Positions 26,491 to 36,066 of a DNA stretch of 64,000 bases are shown in pieces. The position numbers and the translations under genes are program-made. The notes beneath the pieces were generated by a model. That model had not been told where the DNA came from, searched no databases, and saw only the letters and a list, made by a program, of their open reading frames with translations. How positions within the stretch are numbered: position 1 is the stretch's first letter; each line of letters opens with the position of its first letter. Source of the DNA: an uncultured Christensenella sp. (GTDB lineage Bacteria; Bacillota; Clostridia; Christensenellales; CAG-917); NCBI GenBank assembly GCA_910578325.1, contig CAJTQT010000003.1, positions 62,001 to 126,000 on the forward strand. The letters run 5' to 3'.

Positions 26491-26519
26491 ATTTTAACAT
26501 AAACAAAAAAACTTTTCAA
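26491..26519 (-). promoter_or_regulatory. Sigma-A promoter of parE-parC
   Basis: TTGAAA (26519-26514), 17-base spacer, TAAAAT (26496-26491) on the minus strand, about 52 bases before the ATG. The rest of the 294-base gap up to 26733 is AT-rich and holds only the terminator at 26677-26701. Confidence 0.65.
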
Positions 26520-26676
26520 TGATTTGGCGTGGTATTTGACAATGATTTTAAAAAATATCGCTCTGCTTAAATTTACCGCATCCGTAAAACAATCTTACAT
26601 TTTTATTTAAATTATGTCACAAACAACATTATCACCTACAACGGTCACTCCGCCCTTTCGATTCGGACAAAACACA

Positions 26677-26701
26677 AAAAGCACGCTTAACGCGTGCTTT
26701 T
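26677..26701. terminator. Bidirectional intrinsic terminator
   Basis: GCACGC/GCGTGC stem extended by A/T pairs on both sides (26681-26686 with 26692-26697), five-base loop, T run after and A run before. It ends the 26734-28638 gene on the minus strand. Confidence 0.8.
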
Positions 26702-26733
26702 TATATTAATAAAACGCTTTTTATCAGGCAATA

Positions 26734-28638
26734 TTATTCCGCAGGCCCTTCGTTGGGAAATACCGAACTCTCGGAATAGCCCCACACGACGGTTATCTCG
26801 TCAGCTTCCGAAACGTTGCTTTTCCTGTTCCAATCCATACTCCAGCCCTCCGGACGTCTTTCCGCCTCACAGCCTACGGCTATAATATGACAGTTATAAA
26901 ACAGGTCCGCGTACACCGTTTGCACGCTTAGCGGAATAATAACCTCGCCTATCATCAGTTCCTCGAACGCCCTTTCGGATATAACCGTCGCATCATTTCT
27001 TAATACTACGCTTTCGACATCGAGGTCCTCGCGCTTATACTTGTACGCCACCTTGTTTATGTATATCATTCCGCTCGGTTGCGCCCCGTACCACGGCGTG
27101 TCCTGCAACGCGTACATTCCGACATAGTCGATTTTATTCGAAAAGGTTATATCGGCAAGTTGATTGCAACCCATAAAGGCATAATCCCCGATAGACGCAA
27201 CCTCGTCTCCGAGTATCACCGTATCCAGTCCGCTGAAACCCGAAAACGCGTGCGGTCCTATATCGCCTCCGCGAACAGTCACCTTATGCAGACTTTCGGG
27301 TATCTGGTAGACCTTAGTTTCCTTCTTATCTTTTGAATAGATATACTCGTACTTAGTTTGCGTAACGGCAATGCTCCCGCTATAGCGGTCCTCTCCGAAC
27401 AAATATCCGAAAAGATTTGTTTCATCGGATTGAAGACTGCTTGACAATATAAACGGAAGCGATATTTCCTCCAGTTTTCCCAGTCCGAACAGCGCGCCCT
27501 TTTTTATAGAAGATATCTTGTCGGGTATCGTCAACGAGGTTATATTTCTGTCATTTATCCCCACCAACACATATCCGCTGTAATCCTTTTCAATTTCAAA
27601 TATTTCCGTCTCGGGAATCTTTCTCCATTTGGCAATATAAGTGGTCTCTCTCGTGTCTACGGTAAACGTTAATTGCTCCTCTGCACATACAAGCGTATCC
27701 CCGTCATACCAACCGTCAAAAACATAATACGGCGATTCCGTACGTGCGGTTATAGTATCCGTCTCGCCAAAATCCCCATAAAAACTCTTTTCATCCGAAC
27801 CGTAACTACCTATTGTACCCGCACCCGAACCGTCTGTTTTAAAATAAACATAGTATGCATTTATACGCCATTCCGCGTTTACTTCCACATCTTCATCAAG
27901 CAACCACGTATCGACGCTTTCTCCCGTATCGTGCGTAACAATTATAAAAGTTCCGTTGTCTAAAGCCAAATTCCAGCCTAAAAAGGTATGTCCTTCTTTT
28001 TCCGGCACCGGGAATTTAAAATTGAGACCGTATTCCACCTCAACCTTTTGTCCGTCGTTTGTGCCGCCGTCGGAATTTAGCGTAACGCTGTATTTGTTAC
28101 GTTTAATCTTTGCGTCGATGCGGATATACGTTTCGTCTACATACCTACCCTCGCAATCCCATCCGAGAAACTGTATTCCCACCAGATTAACGGGTGTACT
28201 GTAATCGTCGAGATATGTGTGAGAAAGCACGCTCTCACTGCCAAACTTAACGCCGTCGACATAGTAGTCGACAGTCGCATAAAAATGCTTCCACACATTC
28301 AACGTATAAGTTTTCGATATGCCGCCGTTTTTTACGATGACAAAAAACTCGTTGTCGCCTCTTTTCAGTTTTATCTTTTTATCGGGAACGGCAAGCATTG
28401 CTTCTTCGTCCTCGTATACGCCGAAAGTCGCGCCTTTGGACACGGAAATCACAGAAGATAAATCGATGGAGTCCACAGTAATGCCCGCATCGATGCTTAT
28501 CGCATCGCCCTCTATTTTTCCGTCCTGAACACCGACGATTTCTGCTTTGCCGTTGTTGCTATTATCGCAAGCGACAAATACAAACAACCCCGCAACCACA
28601 AGCGCAAGCGCGCAAATTAAATACTTTACTTTTTTCAA
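26734..28638 (-). CDS. Surface lipoprotein with InlB-type and leucine-rich repeats
   Basis: 634 aa from a TTG at 28638, chosen because GGGAGGG lies 7 bases upstream and the signal peptide then starts MKKVKYLICALAL; no good site exists for the upstream ATG at 28671. Lipobox FVAC at about residue 24. Residues about 125-330 hold three InlB B/Listeria-Bacteroides repeats (ending FLGWD, FLGWN, FDGWYDG). Residues about 360-600 hold BspA-type leucine-rich repeats (SLTIPDKISSIKKGALFG, IGPHAFSGFSGLDTVILGD, IGDYAFMGCNQL). Probably a cell-surface adhesin or binding protein; ligand unknown. Confidence 0.85.
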   Translation of the reverse strand: MKKVKYLICALALVVAGLFVFVACDNSNNGKAEIVGVQDGKIEGDAISIDAGITVDSIDLSSVISVSKGATFGVYEDEEAMLAVPDKKIKLKRGDNEFFVIVKNGGISKTYTLNVWKHFYATVDYYVDGVKFGSESVLSHTYLDDYSTPVNLVGIQFLGWDCEGRYVDETYIRIDAKIKRNKYSVTLNSDGGTNDGQKVEVEYGLNFKFPVPEKEGHTFLGWNLALDNGTFIIVTHDTGESVDTWLLDEDVEVNAEWRINAYYVYFKTDGSGAGTIGSYGSDEKSFYGDFGETDTITARTESPYYVFDGWYDGDTLVCAEEQLTFTVDTRETTYIAKWRKIPETEIFEIEKDYSGYVLVGINDRNITSLTIPDKISSIKKGALFGLGKLEEISLPFILSSSLQSDETNLFGYLFGEDRYSGSIAVTQTKYEYIYSKDKKETKVYQIPESLHKVTVRGGDIGPHAFSGFSGLDTVILGDEVASIGDYAFMGCNQLADITFSNKIDYVGMYALQDTPWYGAQPSGMIYINKVAYKYKREDLDVESVVLRNDATVISERAFEELMIGEVIIPLSVQTVYADLFYNCHIIAVGCEAERRPEGWSMDWNRKSNVSEADEITVVWGYSESSVFPNEGPAE

Positions 28639-28690
28639 TATTATCCCTCCCCGCAAACAATATTTTATCAAAAGCGACGATATCTATAAT

Positions 28691-28766
28691 GCGGCGTGAA
28701 ACTCTCTCCGCCGCATTTATCGGATTTTTCGTAGGCGCGCTCTAATTCATTCAGAGCGCGCCTACG
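28691..28766. repeat. Pair of strong inverted repeats
   Basis: First hairpin GCGGCG/CGCCGC (about 28691-28713). Second has perfect 14-base arms CGTAGGCGCGCTCT/AGAGCGCGCCTACG (28730-28743, 28753-28766) with a 9-base loop. Neither has a clear U tract on the minus strand, so termination for the hydrolase gene is plausible but not proven; a plus-strand T-rich run follows the second. Confidence 0.55.
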
Positions 28767-28775
28767 GATATTGTT

Positions 28776-29699
28776 TTATTTTGCTGTGATCTGATCAAGT
28801 CTTGCCAGAACGTCGGCATAAACTTCCTTGTTGTTGATTTCGTTGAGTATCTCGTGACGCGCGTCGGGATAGAGTTTTATACTCACGTCCTTTACGCCCA
28901 GATTCTTATACTGTTCATAGAGTTTTTTAACGAGTTTGCCTTTGCCTCCGACTGGGTCCTTATCGCCCGAGAAAATGCCGATGGGTTTAGTCTTATCGAT
29001 TTTTGCAAGGTTTTCTTTCTTATACGCTGTTTTAAGACCCGTAAGGAACCATTTAAAGAACGCCACAGACATCACCTGTCCACACTGTTCGTCAAGAATA
29101 TACTTCTTTACCTGCTCTCTGTCGCGAGTAAGCCAGGCGTTGGGAAGTTTTTCCTTCTTAAACGGCTTATTATACGAGCCGAACGTAAGATTATTCGCAA
29201 ACTTGCCCGTCTTTTCGCCGCCGCAGAGTTTATACTGAGCGCCGATAATCATACAGCCCGTGTTGAGCAACGCTCCTTTCATCATAGCCGAACCGCTCAG
29301 AATCGCGCCGCTGTGCTCCTTGCACTCCTGTATGTATCTCTGCCCGACCATACTGCCGTAGCTGTGTCCGAAATAAATAACGGGCAATCCGAATCTCTCC
29401 TTAAGGAAAGACGTAATAGCCACCTCGTCGCGCACGGTATCCATATAGATTTCGCCCTTGTGATATCCCTTTACGCCTTTTGCGGACTCTTTCGTGCTCG
29501 TCATTCCGTGAGCGCGGTGGTCGTCTGCAAAAACGATATATCCGTTATCGTTCAGGAAACGCGCAAAATCGTCGTAACGTCTTGCGTGCTCCGCCATTCC
29601 ATGCGAAATCTGCACGACCGCTTTGGGATTTCTCACCTCGTCCCACACATAGCACTGCAACACGGTGCCGTCAAAACTGTCGAATTTTTCGTTCTTCAT
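28776..29699 (-). CDS. Alpha/beta hydrolase (monoacylglycerol lipase-like)
   Basis: 307 aa, serine hydrolase of the lysophospholipase/monoglyceride lipase group (Hydrolase_4). The nucleophile elbow is GHSYGSM, the oxyanion-hole motif is SHGMAEHARRY, ADDHRAHG follows, the acid is in FSGDKDPVGG and the His in DARHEIL. No signal peptide, so probably cytosolic. Stands alone between hairpins and the divergent murG. Substrate cannot be set from sequence. Confidence 0.88.
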   Translation of the reverse strand: MKNEKFDSFDGTVLQCYVWDEVRNPKAVVQISHGMAEHARRYDDFARFLNDNGYIVFADDHRAHGMTSTKESAKGVKGYHKGEIYMDTVRDEVAITSFLKERFGLPVIYFGHSYGSMVGQRYIQECKEHSGAILSGSAMMKGALLNTGCMIIGAQYKLCGGEKTGKFANNLTFGSYNKPFKKEKLPNAWLTRDREQVKKYILDEQCGQVMSVAFFKWFLTGLKTAYKKENLAKIDKTKPIGIFSGDKDPVGGKGKLVKKLYEQYKNLGVKDVSIKLYPDARHEILNEINNKEVYADVLARLDQITAK

Positions 29700-29793
29700 A
29701 TAACCCCCAAATCAAAAATATTCGTATGCGTGCGCATACACTTTCAATCTATGAAACAGTTTACCACAGTATAATCCCCTTTTCAAGAGTCAT

Positions 29794-29822
29794 TTTACAG
29801 GAAATCGTACATTTGTTATATA
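29794..29822 (+). promoter_or_regulatory. Candidate promoter of murG
   Basis: TTTACA (29794-29799), 17-base spacer, TATATA (29817-29822). Leaves a leader of about 87 bases before the ATG at 29917. Confidence 0.45.
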
Positions 29823-29916
29823 ACTTTACGCGCCGAACCTGAAAAAAACCGTTCTTCGCGCAAACTTTTCGACTAAAACAAGAATACTATGTGTAGATAA
29901 ATTTTCGGAGACTGAT

Positions 29917-31134
29917 ATGAAAGAAGACAATACTGCAAAAACAACGTCTGACAAAACAACAAGCGGCAAGACGCCCCGCAAACAAACCGTCGTATTTACG
30001 GGCGGAGGCACAGGCGGACACATCTACCCTAATCTTGCGCTCATTCCCGAATTCGAAAGACGCGGATTCAAAACTGTTTATATCGGCGGCGAGGGAAATC
30101 CTATGGAACGTAAACTCGCGCTCGACAACAAAATAAAGTACTTCGGCGTGCCCGTTATAAAACTTGTACGGTCTTTTTCGCCGTCCGCGCTTTCAAACAA
30201 TATCAAAATCCCATTCACTCTTTCAAGAGCGATAAACGCCGCGCGCAGCATTCTTCAAGAAGTAAATCCGTCGGCAGTATTTTCAAAAGGCGGCTTCGTA
30301 TCGCTGCCCGTCGTTATGGCGGCCAAAAAACTCGGGATTCCCGTCTTCGCGCACGAATCCGACCTCACTCTCGGGCTTGCGAACAAAATCGCCGCGCGTT
30401 GCGGAGCAACGATTCTCAAAGCAAATCCGCACGCGGAGTTTGACGGAAAAACCGTAGGTATGCCCTTGCGCGACAGCCTGTTCGGAATAAAGAAGGCGGA
30501 GGCAAAACAGCGGATCGGCATTTCAACGTCCAAAAAAATTCTGTTGGTACTGGGAGGCTCTTCCGGCGCGCAGTTCATAAACAATGCGGTTAAAGACAGG
30601 TTGCAGGAACTTACGGAAAAGTATTTTGTTCTGCACGTCTGCGGACGCGGCGGAATATCGGGCACATATAACGCCGCAGTCACTCTCTCCAACGGCGGCG
30701 CGGCAAAAGAAAAATCAGAAGCCGTCGCCTCCGAAAAAATAAAAAAGAATTATATGAAATTCGAATACGCAGACAATATTGCAGACTTCTACGCCGCAAG
30801 CGACGTGATTCTCTCCCGAGCGGGCGCAACGGCGGTTTACGAAATATCCGCGCTCAAAAAGCGCGCGCTGTTTGTGCCCCTTCCCAAAGGCGTATCTCGC
30901 GGAGACCAGATTTACAACGCAAAACTCGCCGAAGAATTCGGCGCGCATACGCTATGCCAAAACGAGCAGTTTTCGGACAACTTGATAGACGCATTGGAAA
31001 AAGTTTTACAAAATCCCCCTATGCGGGCGATTCTGAGCGACGCTAACGGAAAAATTGCGGATATAGTATGTGATAGCATAAGGCGAGGTGAAATATGCAA
31101 AAACAAAAAACCATCGCAAAGTGGCTCGCAATAA
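29917..31134 (+). CDS. murG: MurG glycosyltransferase (lipid II synthesis)
   Basis: 405 aa. MurG adds GlcNAc to lipid I at the inner membrane face. Motifs: GGGTGGHIYP (29-38), HESDLTLGLANK, LGGSSGAQFIN and the UDP-GlcNAc loop LSRAGATAVYEI. The protein is about 45 residues longer than usual: a 22-residue Lys/Thr-rich N-terminus and an insertion of about 30 residues (249-278, TYNAAVTLSNGGAAKEK) between the second-domain strands. It stands away from a dcw cluster and overlaps the next gene by 40 bases. Confidence 0.93.
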   Translation: MKEDNTAKTTSDKTTSGKTPRKQTVVFTGGGTGGHIYPNLALIPEFERRGFKTVYIGGEGNPMERKLALDNKIKYFGVPVIKLVRSFSPSALSNNIKIPFTLSRAINAARSILQEVNPSAVFSKGGFVSLPVVMAAKKLGIPVFAHESDLTLGLANKIAARCGATILKANPHAEFDGKTVGMPLRDSLFGIKKAEAKQRIGISTSKKILLVLGGSSGAQFINNAVKDRLQELTEKYFVLHVCGRGGISGTYNAAVTLSNGGAAKEKSEAVASEKIKKNYMKFEYADNIADFYAASDVILSRAGATAVYEISALKKRALFVPLPKGVSRGDQIYNAKLAEEFGAHTLCQNEQFSDNLIDALEKVLQNPPMRAILSDANGKIADIVCDSIRRGEICKNKKPSQSGSQ

Positions 31135-32471
31135 TTCTCCTGCTTACGGTTATAGTTGCCTGCTACATAGGCTTACGCGCAATTTTCAGCAATCGCGATA
31201 ACGCTGCTCCGCCCGACATTGCGGGCGCGGACGAAAACGGAGGAGACGAAGAAAAGCCTCCCGTCAAACCCGACGGCGAGAACCCCAAACCTGTATACTC
31301 CGTTTTCCCGCGGCAATCCGAGACCGTCAACGGAATCACCGTGCGACACGTCGGCGGAGAAGATAACGACGTGATGCTCGACACAGTGTATTACTTCGGA
31401 AAACGTCTCGTATTCTTTTACACAGCGTCTGTTCAGCACGACGTAAGAGACATCGGCATACATATAGCGGTATTTTTCGGCGACGCGCTCACCGCAACCG
31501 CAAAAGTTGCCGAGGCAAGCGAACAGTACGTGACAGCCAGCACCGTCGCAGGCGGACTTCTGGTCGTCACAAAAACTGCGGGCGAAACCAAACTGCGCCT
31601 GTTCGACGACGACTTGCAACTGATTGCTCAGAATTCCTGCCCAGCCTACTCTTCCTACAAACTTTTCGTTACGAGCGCGGCTACTCGCCTTTACGTCACC
31701 GATTCGAGTTTTATTCAGGCTCTGTCCATATCCGATACGCTCGAAGTGAAACGCAGCAGTTTCGTATATCCGCTCGATTCCGCAACCGTCGTACACGCGC
31801 TTGATATGGGCGTATCAAATGCAATTTTCGTGCAGTCGGAACAGGGATTCGGAGTTCTCACTTTTGACGCAAACACAGGTTTCAGTTATAAATCCGAACT
31901 GTTAAACAGCCGTTTTGTGCAACTTCTTCCGACTGTCGTCGGCGGCAAACAGGCGGTTGCCGTGCTTACGCAATCCGATAAAGGAATAACCGTTTCTTAC
32001 ATAAACGATTCGCTTAAAATCGCAGAATCTTATCTTATAGACAACGCGAAAAGCGCGGTCGCGCTAAGACAAGAAAACGGCAATATCAACGTAATCACAA
32101 ACTCGAAAATTTTCACTTTCTGTTCCCATATCGAACTTCAGAACTCATATCCTCTGACCTTCGACAGCGGCGTACTTTCTGCTCTTGATGTCACCGAAAG
32201 CACTTCGGATAATATAGAGTTCGAATATGTTGACAGTGAAACCGACACTTTTATAATCGGCAAAGGCACGTCGCACTGCCTTGTGAAAATCGCGCAGAAT
32301 AACATAAGTTCAATATTCAACGCGGTTTGCGACAGACTGACCGTAACGCGTGAATTTACTGCCGAATCCGAACTGTCCGTCTTCCTCAGCAGTACCAACG
32401 CAAACTCGTTCGGTTATATGTCCTTCGGAAAAACGGACGTCTTTTATCTGACTTTGCCGAACCAAAATTAA
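31095..32471 (+). CDS. Membrane-anchored extracytoplasmic protein, function unknown
   Basis: 458 aa. One N-terminal membrane helix (residues 9-31), a Pro/Glu-rich linker and a beta-rich domain of about 380 residues with regularly spaced strands that could be a propeller. The ATG has GAGGTG 5 bases upstream and lies inside the 3' end of murG, so translation may be coupled. No catalytic motif or family recognised. The pairing with murG could point to a cell-wall role, which is only an inference. Confidence 0.7.
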   Translation: MQKQKTIAKWLAIILLLTVIVACYIGLRAIFSNRDNAAPPDIAGADENGGDEEKPPVKPDGENPKPVYSVFPRQSETVNGITVRHVGGEDNDVMLDTVYYFGKRLVFFYTASVQHDVRDIGIHIAVFFGDALTATAKVAEASEQYVTASTVAGGLLVVTKTAGETKLRLFDDDLQLIAQNSCPAYSSYKLFVTSAATRLYVTDSSFIQALSISDTLEVKRSSFVYPLDSATVVHALDMGVSNAIFVQSEQGFGVLTFDANTGFSYKSELLNSRFVQLLPTVVGGKQAVAVLTQSDKGITVSYINDSLKIAESYLIDNAKSAVALRQENGNINVITNSKIFTFCSHIELQNSYPLTFDSGVLSALDVTESTSDNIEFEYVDSETDTFIIGKGTSHCLVKIAQNNISSIFNAVCDRLTVTREFTAESELSVFLSSTNANSFGYMSFGKTDVFYLTLPNQN

Positions 32472-32484
32472 CGATGCTCGCGTT

Positions 32485-32522
32485 AAAACCGCGGAAACGT
32501 AAAATTTAGTTTCCGCGGTTTT
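32485..32522. terminator. Intrinsic terminator after murG operon
   Basis: Perfect 14-bp stem AAAACCGCGGAAAC/GTTTCCGCGGTTTT with a 10-base AT-rich loop; T-rich tail is part of the stem. Confidence 0.75.
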
Positions 32523-32663
32523 CGCTTGCGCAAATTTTATACGCCGCACGCATTTGTACGGGAGTCAGGATTACCTACTTTTATAAACCTCGCAATAGTT
32601 CGTCAAATTTGCGCGGGAAAAATCGGTTTATTCAAAACAAACGGAAGCAGGGATAAGCCGCCG

Positions 32664-32692
32664 TTGACATAAATTCTTAAATACTGTATACT
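32664..32692 (+). promoter_or_regulatory. Sigma-A promoter of the 32733 gene
   Basis: TTGACA (32664-32669), 17-base spacer, TATACT (32687-32692). Just upstream, GCGCAAATTT (32528-32537) and AAATTTGCGC (32605-32614) form widely spaced inverted arms. Confidence 0.75.
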
Positions 32693-32732
32693 ATAATAAA
32701 AGAATTCCCAGTGGAAATCGAGGTTAACGGCA

Positions 32733-33113
32733 ATGGCGCGTTTACAATCGGGAGCAGGACAGCCATACACGAATATGCACGCAAGAAAAGGCGTGCTTAT
32801 AACTGGTTTCACGTTTTCTATCCTAAGTTTCGCACTTGTGCTTACGGGATGTCTTCTACTCTTCGTGCCGTCACTAAACATTGCGGCGAACGCTTCTCCG
32901 TCGATTCTGCTCAAATGGCTTTTGATAATAGGCGTATCCGCCGCGTTTATTGCGACAGTATTCACTGTTTCGGGCGCAAACACATTGAAACCCATTGCGC
33001 ATCTGAGTATGTTTCTTTCCACCGTTTCGTTCATAACGGGCGCGGCTCTTCTGGTGATAATATTGCTTTTCAGAACAATACTTCCTCTTGACGCACTGGC
33101 AAGGCTCGCATAA
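32733..33113 (+). CDS. Small integral membrane protein
   Basis: 126 aa with a short polar head and three or four hydrophobic helices (about 20-42, 58-80, 90-115). GAGG lies about 10 bases before the ATG. A promoter and flanking terminators make it a separate unit. No family recognised. Confidence 0.65.
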   Translation: MARLQSGAGQPYTNMHARKGVLITGFTFSILSFALVLTGCLLLFVPSLNIAANASPSILLKWLLIIGVSAAFIATVFTVSGANTLKPIAHLSMFLSTVSFITGAALLVIILLFRTILPLDALARLA

Positions 33114-33152
33114 AAGGCGCGCTCTTCCCTCTCAGCAATAAACACAGCAAAC

Positions 33153-33199
33153 AAAAATCGGTTGTCTCCGCGGCAGTAGTTGTCGGAAGGCAACCGATT
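33153..33199 (-). terminator. Terminator after degV
   Basis: AATCGGTTG (33156-33164) and CAACCGATT (33191-33199) pair; A run at 33153-33157 gives a U tract on the minus strand. Confidence 0.65.
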
Positions 33200-33237
33200 C
33201 TTAGATTCTTAATTGAATGTTTAATGTTTCCGTTAGA

Positions 33238-34098
33238 TTATTTGGTTGTAAAGATAACGCCGACGGTTCCCGGCCCCGCGTGCACGCCGACCACCGGACC
33301 TACCGGCTGACGCCATACTGTTACGTTAGAATCTATCTCTCGTATACGACGCTCTATTTCGTCTGCGGCATCTTTGTTGTCCGCGTCGATAATGGTCACT
33401 GCCGAACCGTCAATCTGAGCATACTTCTCCTTGAACTGTTCTAGCATATAATTATATGCCTTTTTAAGTCCGTTCTGCTTAGAGCCTACGTCAAGAGTTC
33501 CGTCCTCCTTAACCGTGAGTACGGGCTTGATATTCATAAGGTTTGCAATTTTCGCTTTCGCGGGTGATATTCTGCCGCCGCGCGCGAGATATTTCATATC
33601 CTCAACCACAAAGTAGACCGCAACTTTGCTTACTATGCTTTGCAGATAATCGTACGTAGCGTCTATATCGTCGCCGTGCTCGCGGAAATACTTTGCGCCC
33701 AGATATACCAGAATACCTGTGCCCATACATATATTCAGCGTGTCGAAGCGGCGGAATTTTACATCGGGATGCTCCCCGTGCAACCTTTCAATCGCCTTAT
33801 CCAAAGACGTGAACGTACCCGACATCTTTGACGAGAACGCAATGTACAGGATATCTTCCCCTTTTTCGAAATAGGGTTTGAACGTATCATAATATATTTC
33901 CTCGTTCAACGCAGAAGTGATCGCCTTCGCGCCCGCTCTCATACGGTCGAAGAACTCTTTTGCATCAAAGTTTTCGCCGAGGTCGGCAAAAGCCTCTTCG
34001 CCGTCTACCGCATAGGGCATTCTTATAACTTTTACGTCGTATTCCTCCGCGTGAGTATACCACAGTTCGCTGTCGGTATCACAAAAAATAGTAGCCAT
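33238..34098 (-). CDS. DegV-family fatty-acid-binding protein
   Basis: 286 aa. DegV/FakB proteins present fatty acids to a FakA kinase for phospholipid synthesis. N-terminal domain with IFCDTDSEL and the FSSKMSGTF ligand loop; C-terminal domain with ARGGRISPAKAKIANLMNIKPVL and HAGPGTVGVIF. AGGAGGT sits directly before the ATG. No fakA gene in the window. Confidence 0.93.
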   Translation of the reverse strand: MATIFCDTDSELWYTHAEEYDVKVIRMPYAVDGEEAFADLGENFDAKEFFDRMRAGAKAITSALNEEIYYDTFKPYFEKGEDILYIAFSSKMSGTFTSLDKAIERLHGEHPDVKFRRFDTLNICMGTGILVYLGAKYFREHGDDIDATYDYLQSIVSKVAVYFVVEDMKYLARGGRISPAKAKIANLMNIKPVLTVKEDGTLDVGSKQNGLKKAYNYMLEQFKEKYAQIDGSAVTIIDADNKDAADEIERRIREIDSNVTVWRQPVGPVVGVHAGPGTVGVIFTTK

Positions 34099-34210
34099 AT
34101 TGACCTCCTAAAAAATATAAGAATACACATATTTTAAATCAAAATGAGTGCCTTGTCAACGGAATGCCAACCCAACCGGCTTTTGTAAAGTTTGACGAAT
34201 TCTATGAAGA

Positions 34211-34239
34211 TTGTCAAAAATGACAAAAGTATTTAATAT
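34211..34239 (+). promoter_or_regulatory. Promoter with overlapping inverted repeat, HtrA-like gene
   Basis: TTGTCA (34211-34216), 17-base spacer, TAATAT (34234-34239). The inverted repeat TTGTCA-AAAA-TGACAA (34211-34226) overlaps the -35, as an operator would. Confidence 0.55.
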
Positions 34240-34291
34240 TACTTTAATTGTAAGGCAATAATATGCAATTATAAAATTACCGAGGCAATCT

Positions 34292-35425
34292 ATGGATGAT
34301 TTTAACAATTTTTTCGATGACCAAAGGCAAACCGCTCCTCAGCATACGCCTATTTACCATACTCCCGAACCTAAACAGAAAGGTCCGAAAGCAAACGTAG
34401 GCGCAATCGTCTGCATAGTAATAGCAGTCATAATGTGCGTTATGGTGGTTGTAAACGTTATAGTTCTCTCCACCCTCAAAGACTCAATCGCATCGGAATA
34501 CGCCTCGCAGATGTCCGAACAAATGCGAAAAGAATACGAACAGGCCATAAAAGACGCGCTTGCGGGCACCGACGTAATCACTGACGTAACCGACAACGCC
34601 ACCCAACAGGTTATTGACGCTCTTGACAAAAGCATAGGTGAAATAGCAAACGGCTATGCTTCGTCCGTCGCGAGACTTTATATGTATGCGTCCTCCACCG
34701 CTTCCACCTATGACAAAGCGTCCGGACTCGCAACCGGCTTTCTCATAACAGACACCGACGAAAGCGGTTCTCTGGAAAGATACGTTGTCACAAACGCCCA
34801 CTGCGTCCGTTATGCAAAAAGCGTAACCGGCGGTTGGTGGGGCAGCGGTACGACACGCTACGAATGGGCGAGTTACGGCAGAATCATCTGCGTATTCGAG
34901 GACGATAACACTTACTACGATACCGAAATAATTGCATACGGCTCATATAACGACACAGACCACGGTCTGCGCGCCGAAAACGACCAGCCGGATATTGCGA
35001 TTCTGCGTATAAAAGGAACACAGCCGAGCAATGAAAGCCATCCGTCTCTGCGCCTCGCCAAATCCGATGAATTCATATCGCGCGGAACTCCCGTCGCGCT
35101 TATCGGCAACCCCGAAGGCATAGGCGAAACGAACAGCATAACTTCGGGAACCGTTTCCCAGACAGGAATTTCGATTGCAAGTTGGGGATCGGGCAAATTC
35201 ATTATGACGGACGCCGCCGTCAACGGCGGAAACTCAGGCGGACCGATGCTCGATTCAAGAGGCGTAGTTATCGGCGTAGTGGAAAGCAAACTCGTAAGCG
35301 ACGATATCGACAATATGGGATTCGCTCTTTCTGCCGACACCCTGCGCGAATTTATAGCGTGGGCGCAACAGGCTCAAAACAATACACTGAGAACTGCACT
35401 GTCGCTCAACTGCACATTTATCTGA
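34292..35425 (+). CDS. Membrane-anchored trypsin-like (HtrA-type) serine protease without PDZ
   Basis: 377 aa. A cytoplasmic 35-residue head is followed by one membrane helix (about 37-60), a helical stalk and a chymotrypsin-fold protease. The triad is H170 (TNAHC), D234 (QPDIAIL) and S315 (GGNSGGP). DegP/HtrA proteins usually carry a C-terminal PDZ domain; here the chain stops about 50 residues after the catalytic serine, so no PDZ is present. A role in envelope protein quality control is inferred from topology and family. Confidence 0.88.
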   Translation: MDDFNNFFDDQRQTAPQHTPIYHTPEPKQKGPKANVGAIVCIVIAVIMCVMVVVNVIVLSTLKDSIASEYASQMSEQMRKEYEQAIKDALAGTDVITDVTDNATQQVIDALDKSIGEIANGYASSVARLYMYASSTASTYDKASGLATGFLITDTDESGSLERYVVTNAHCVRYAKSVTGGWWGSGTTRYEWASYGRIICVFEDDNTYYDTEIIAYGSYNDTDHGLRAENDQPDIAILRIKGTQPSNESHPSLRLAKSDEFISRGTPVALIGNPEGIGETNSITSGTVSQTGISIASWGSGKFIMTDAAVNGGNSGGPMLDSRGVVIGVVESKLVSDDIDNMGFALSADTLREFIAWAQQAQNNTLRTALSLNCTFI

Positions 35426-35469
35426 TTGATATTTATCCGCTATTACGACTAAATAGCGGTTAAATATAC

Positions 35470-35535
35470 GAATCGGTCATCTTTATCCTCCCCACCAAGA
35501 CCGATTCAAAAAAGGCACTCAATGAGTGCCTTTTT
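35470..35535 (+). terminator. Tandem hairpins ending the protease gene
   Basis: First arms GAATCGGTC/GACCGATTC (about 35470-35507) with a pyrimidine-rich loop; then AAAAAAGGCACTC/GAGTGCCTTTTT (35508-35535) with a 3-base loop and T run, a good intrinsic terminator. Confidence 0.75.
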
Positions 35536-35628
35536 ATTATTCATTTATTTGTCAAATGTTTAAAACCGCTTGCGCGTGTTCGAAACTTTCACGCCAACTG
35601 TGCGTCGGTGAAAATTTAAAGTCCCTAA

Positions 35629-36066
35629 TCAGTATTGACGCACAATGCTCACCAACTTATAGTGTCCGCAAACTATGACCTCTTCGTGACGGTACACGTT
35701 CCAACGGACGAGAGTTTCGGAATTCTCTTCCATATACGACTTGCACGCCTTTTCCACAGCGTCTGCGGAACGTGAATCCTGCGTAAAGAACACATAAACA
35801 CTTTGGAGCGACTCTACTTCCTCGCCGTCGACGTTATCGACAACCGCAAGTTTTGCAAGCAGAATATCGCCTATCTTATAGCCCGACAGTCCGGCAGTCA
35901 TAGGCGACGTACGTTCGTAGGACGTCTGCGCTCCCGCTTTAACAAGCCTGTCACGGACGTTCTTTTCCTGCATACCTATTTTCAGACAGGCAGTGAGCGA
36001 CATCGCGAGCAACGCCGCGACAAGCATAACGCCGACTGCACTGAATATAACTTTTCTTCTACTCAT
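35629..36066 (-). CDS. Small lipoprotein, function unknown
   Basis: 145 aa. Signal peptide with lipobox LTAC at about residue 27. A short alpha-beta domain follows with FFTQDSRSADAVEKAC. No family recognised. Single gene between the HtrA-like gene and a minisatellite. Confidence 0.6.
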   Translation of the reverse strand: MSRRKVIFSAVGVMLVAALLAMSLTACLKIGMQEKNVRDRLVKAGAQTSYERTSPMTAGLSGYKIGDILLAKLAVVDNVDGEEVESLQSVYVFFTQDSRSADAVEKACKSYMEENSETLVRWNVYRHEEVIVCGHYKLVSIVRQY

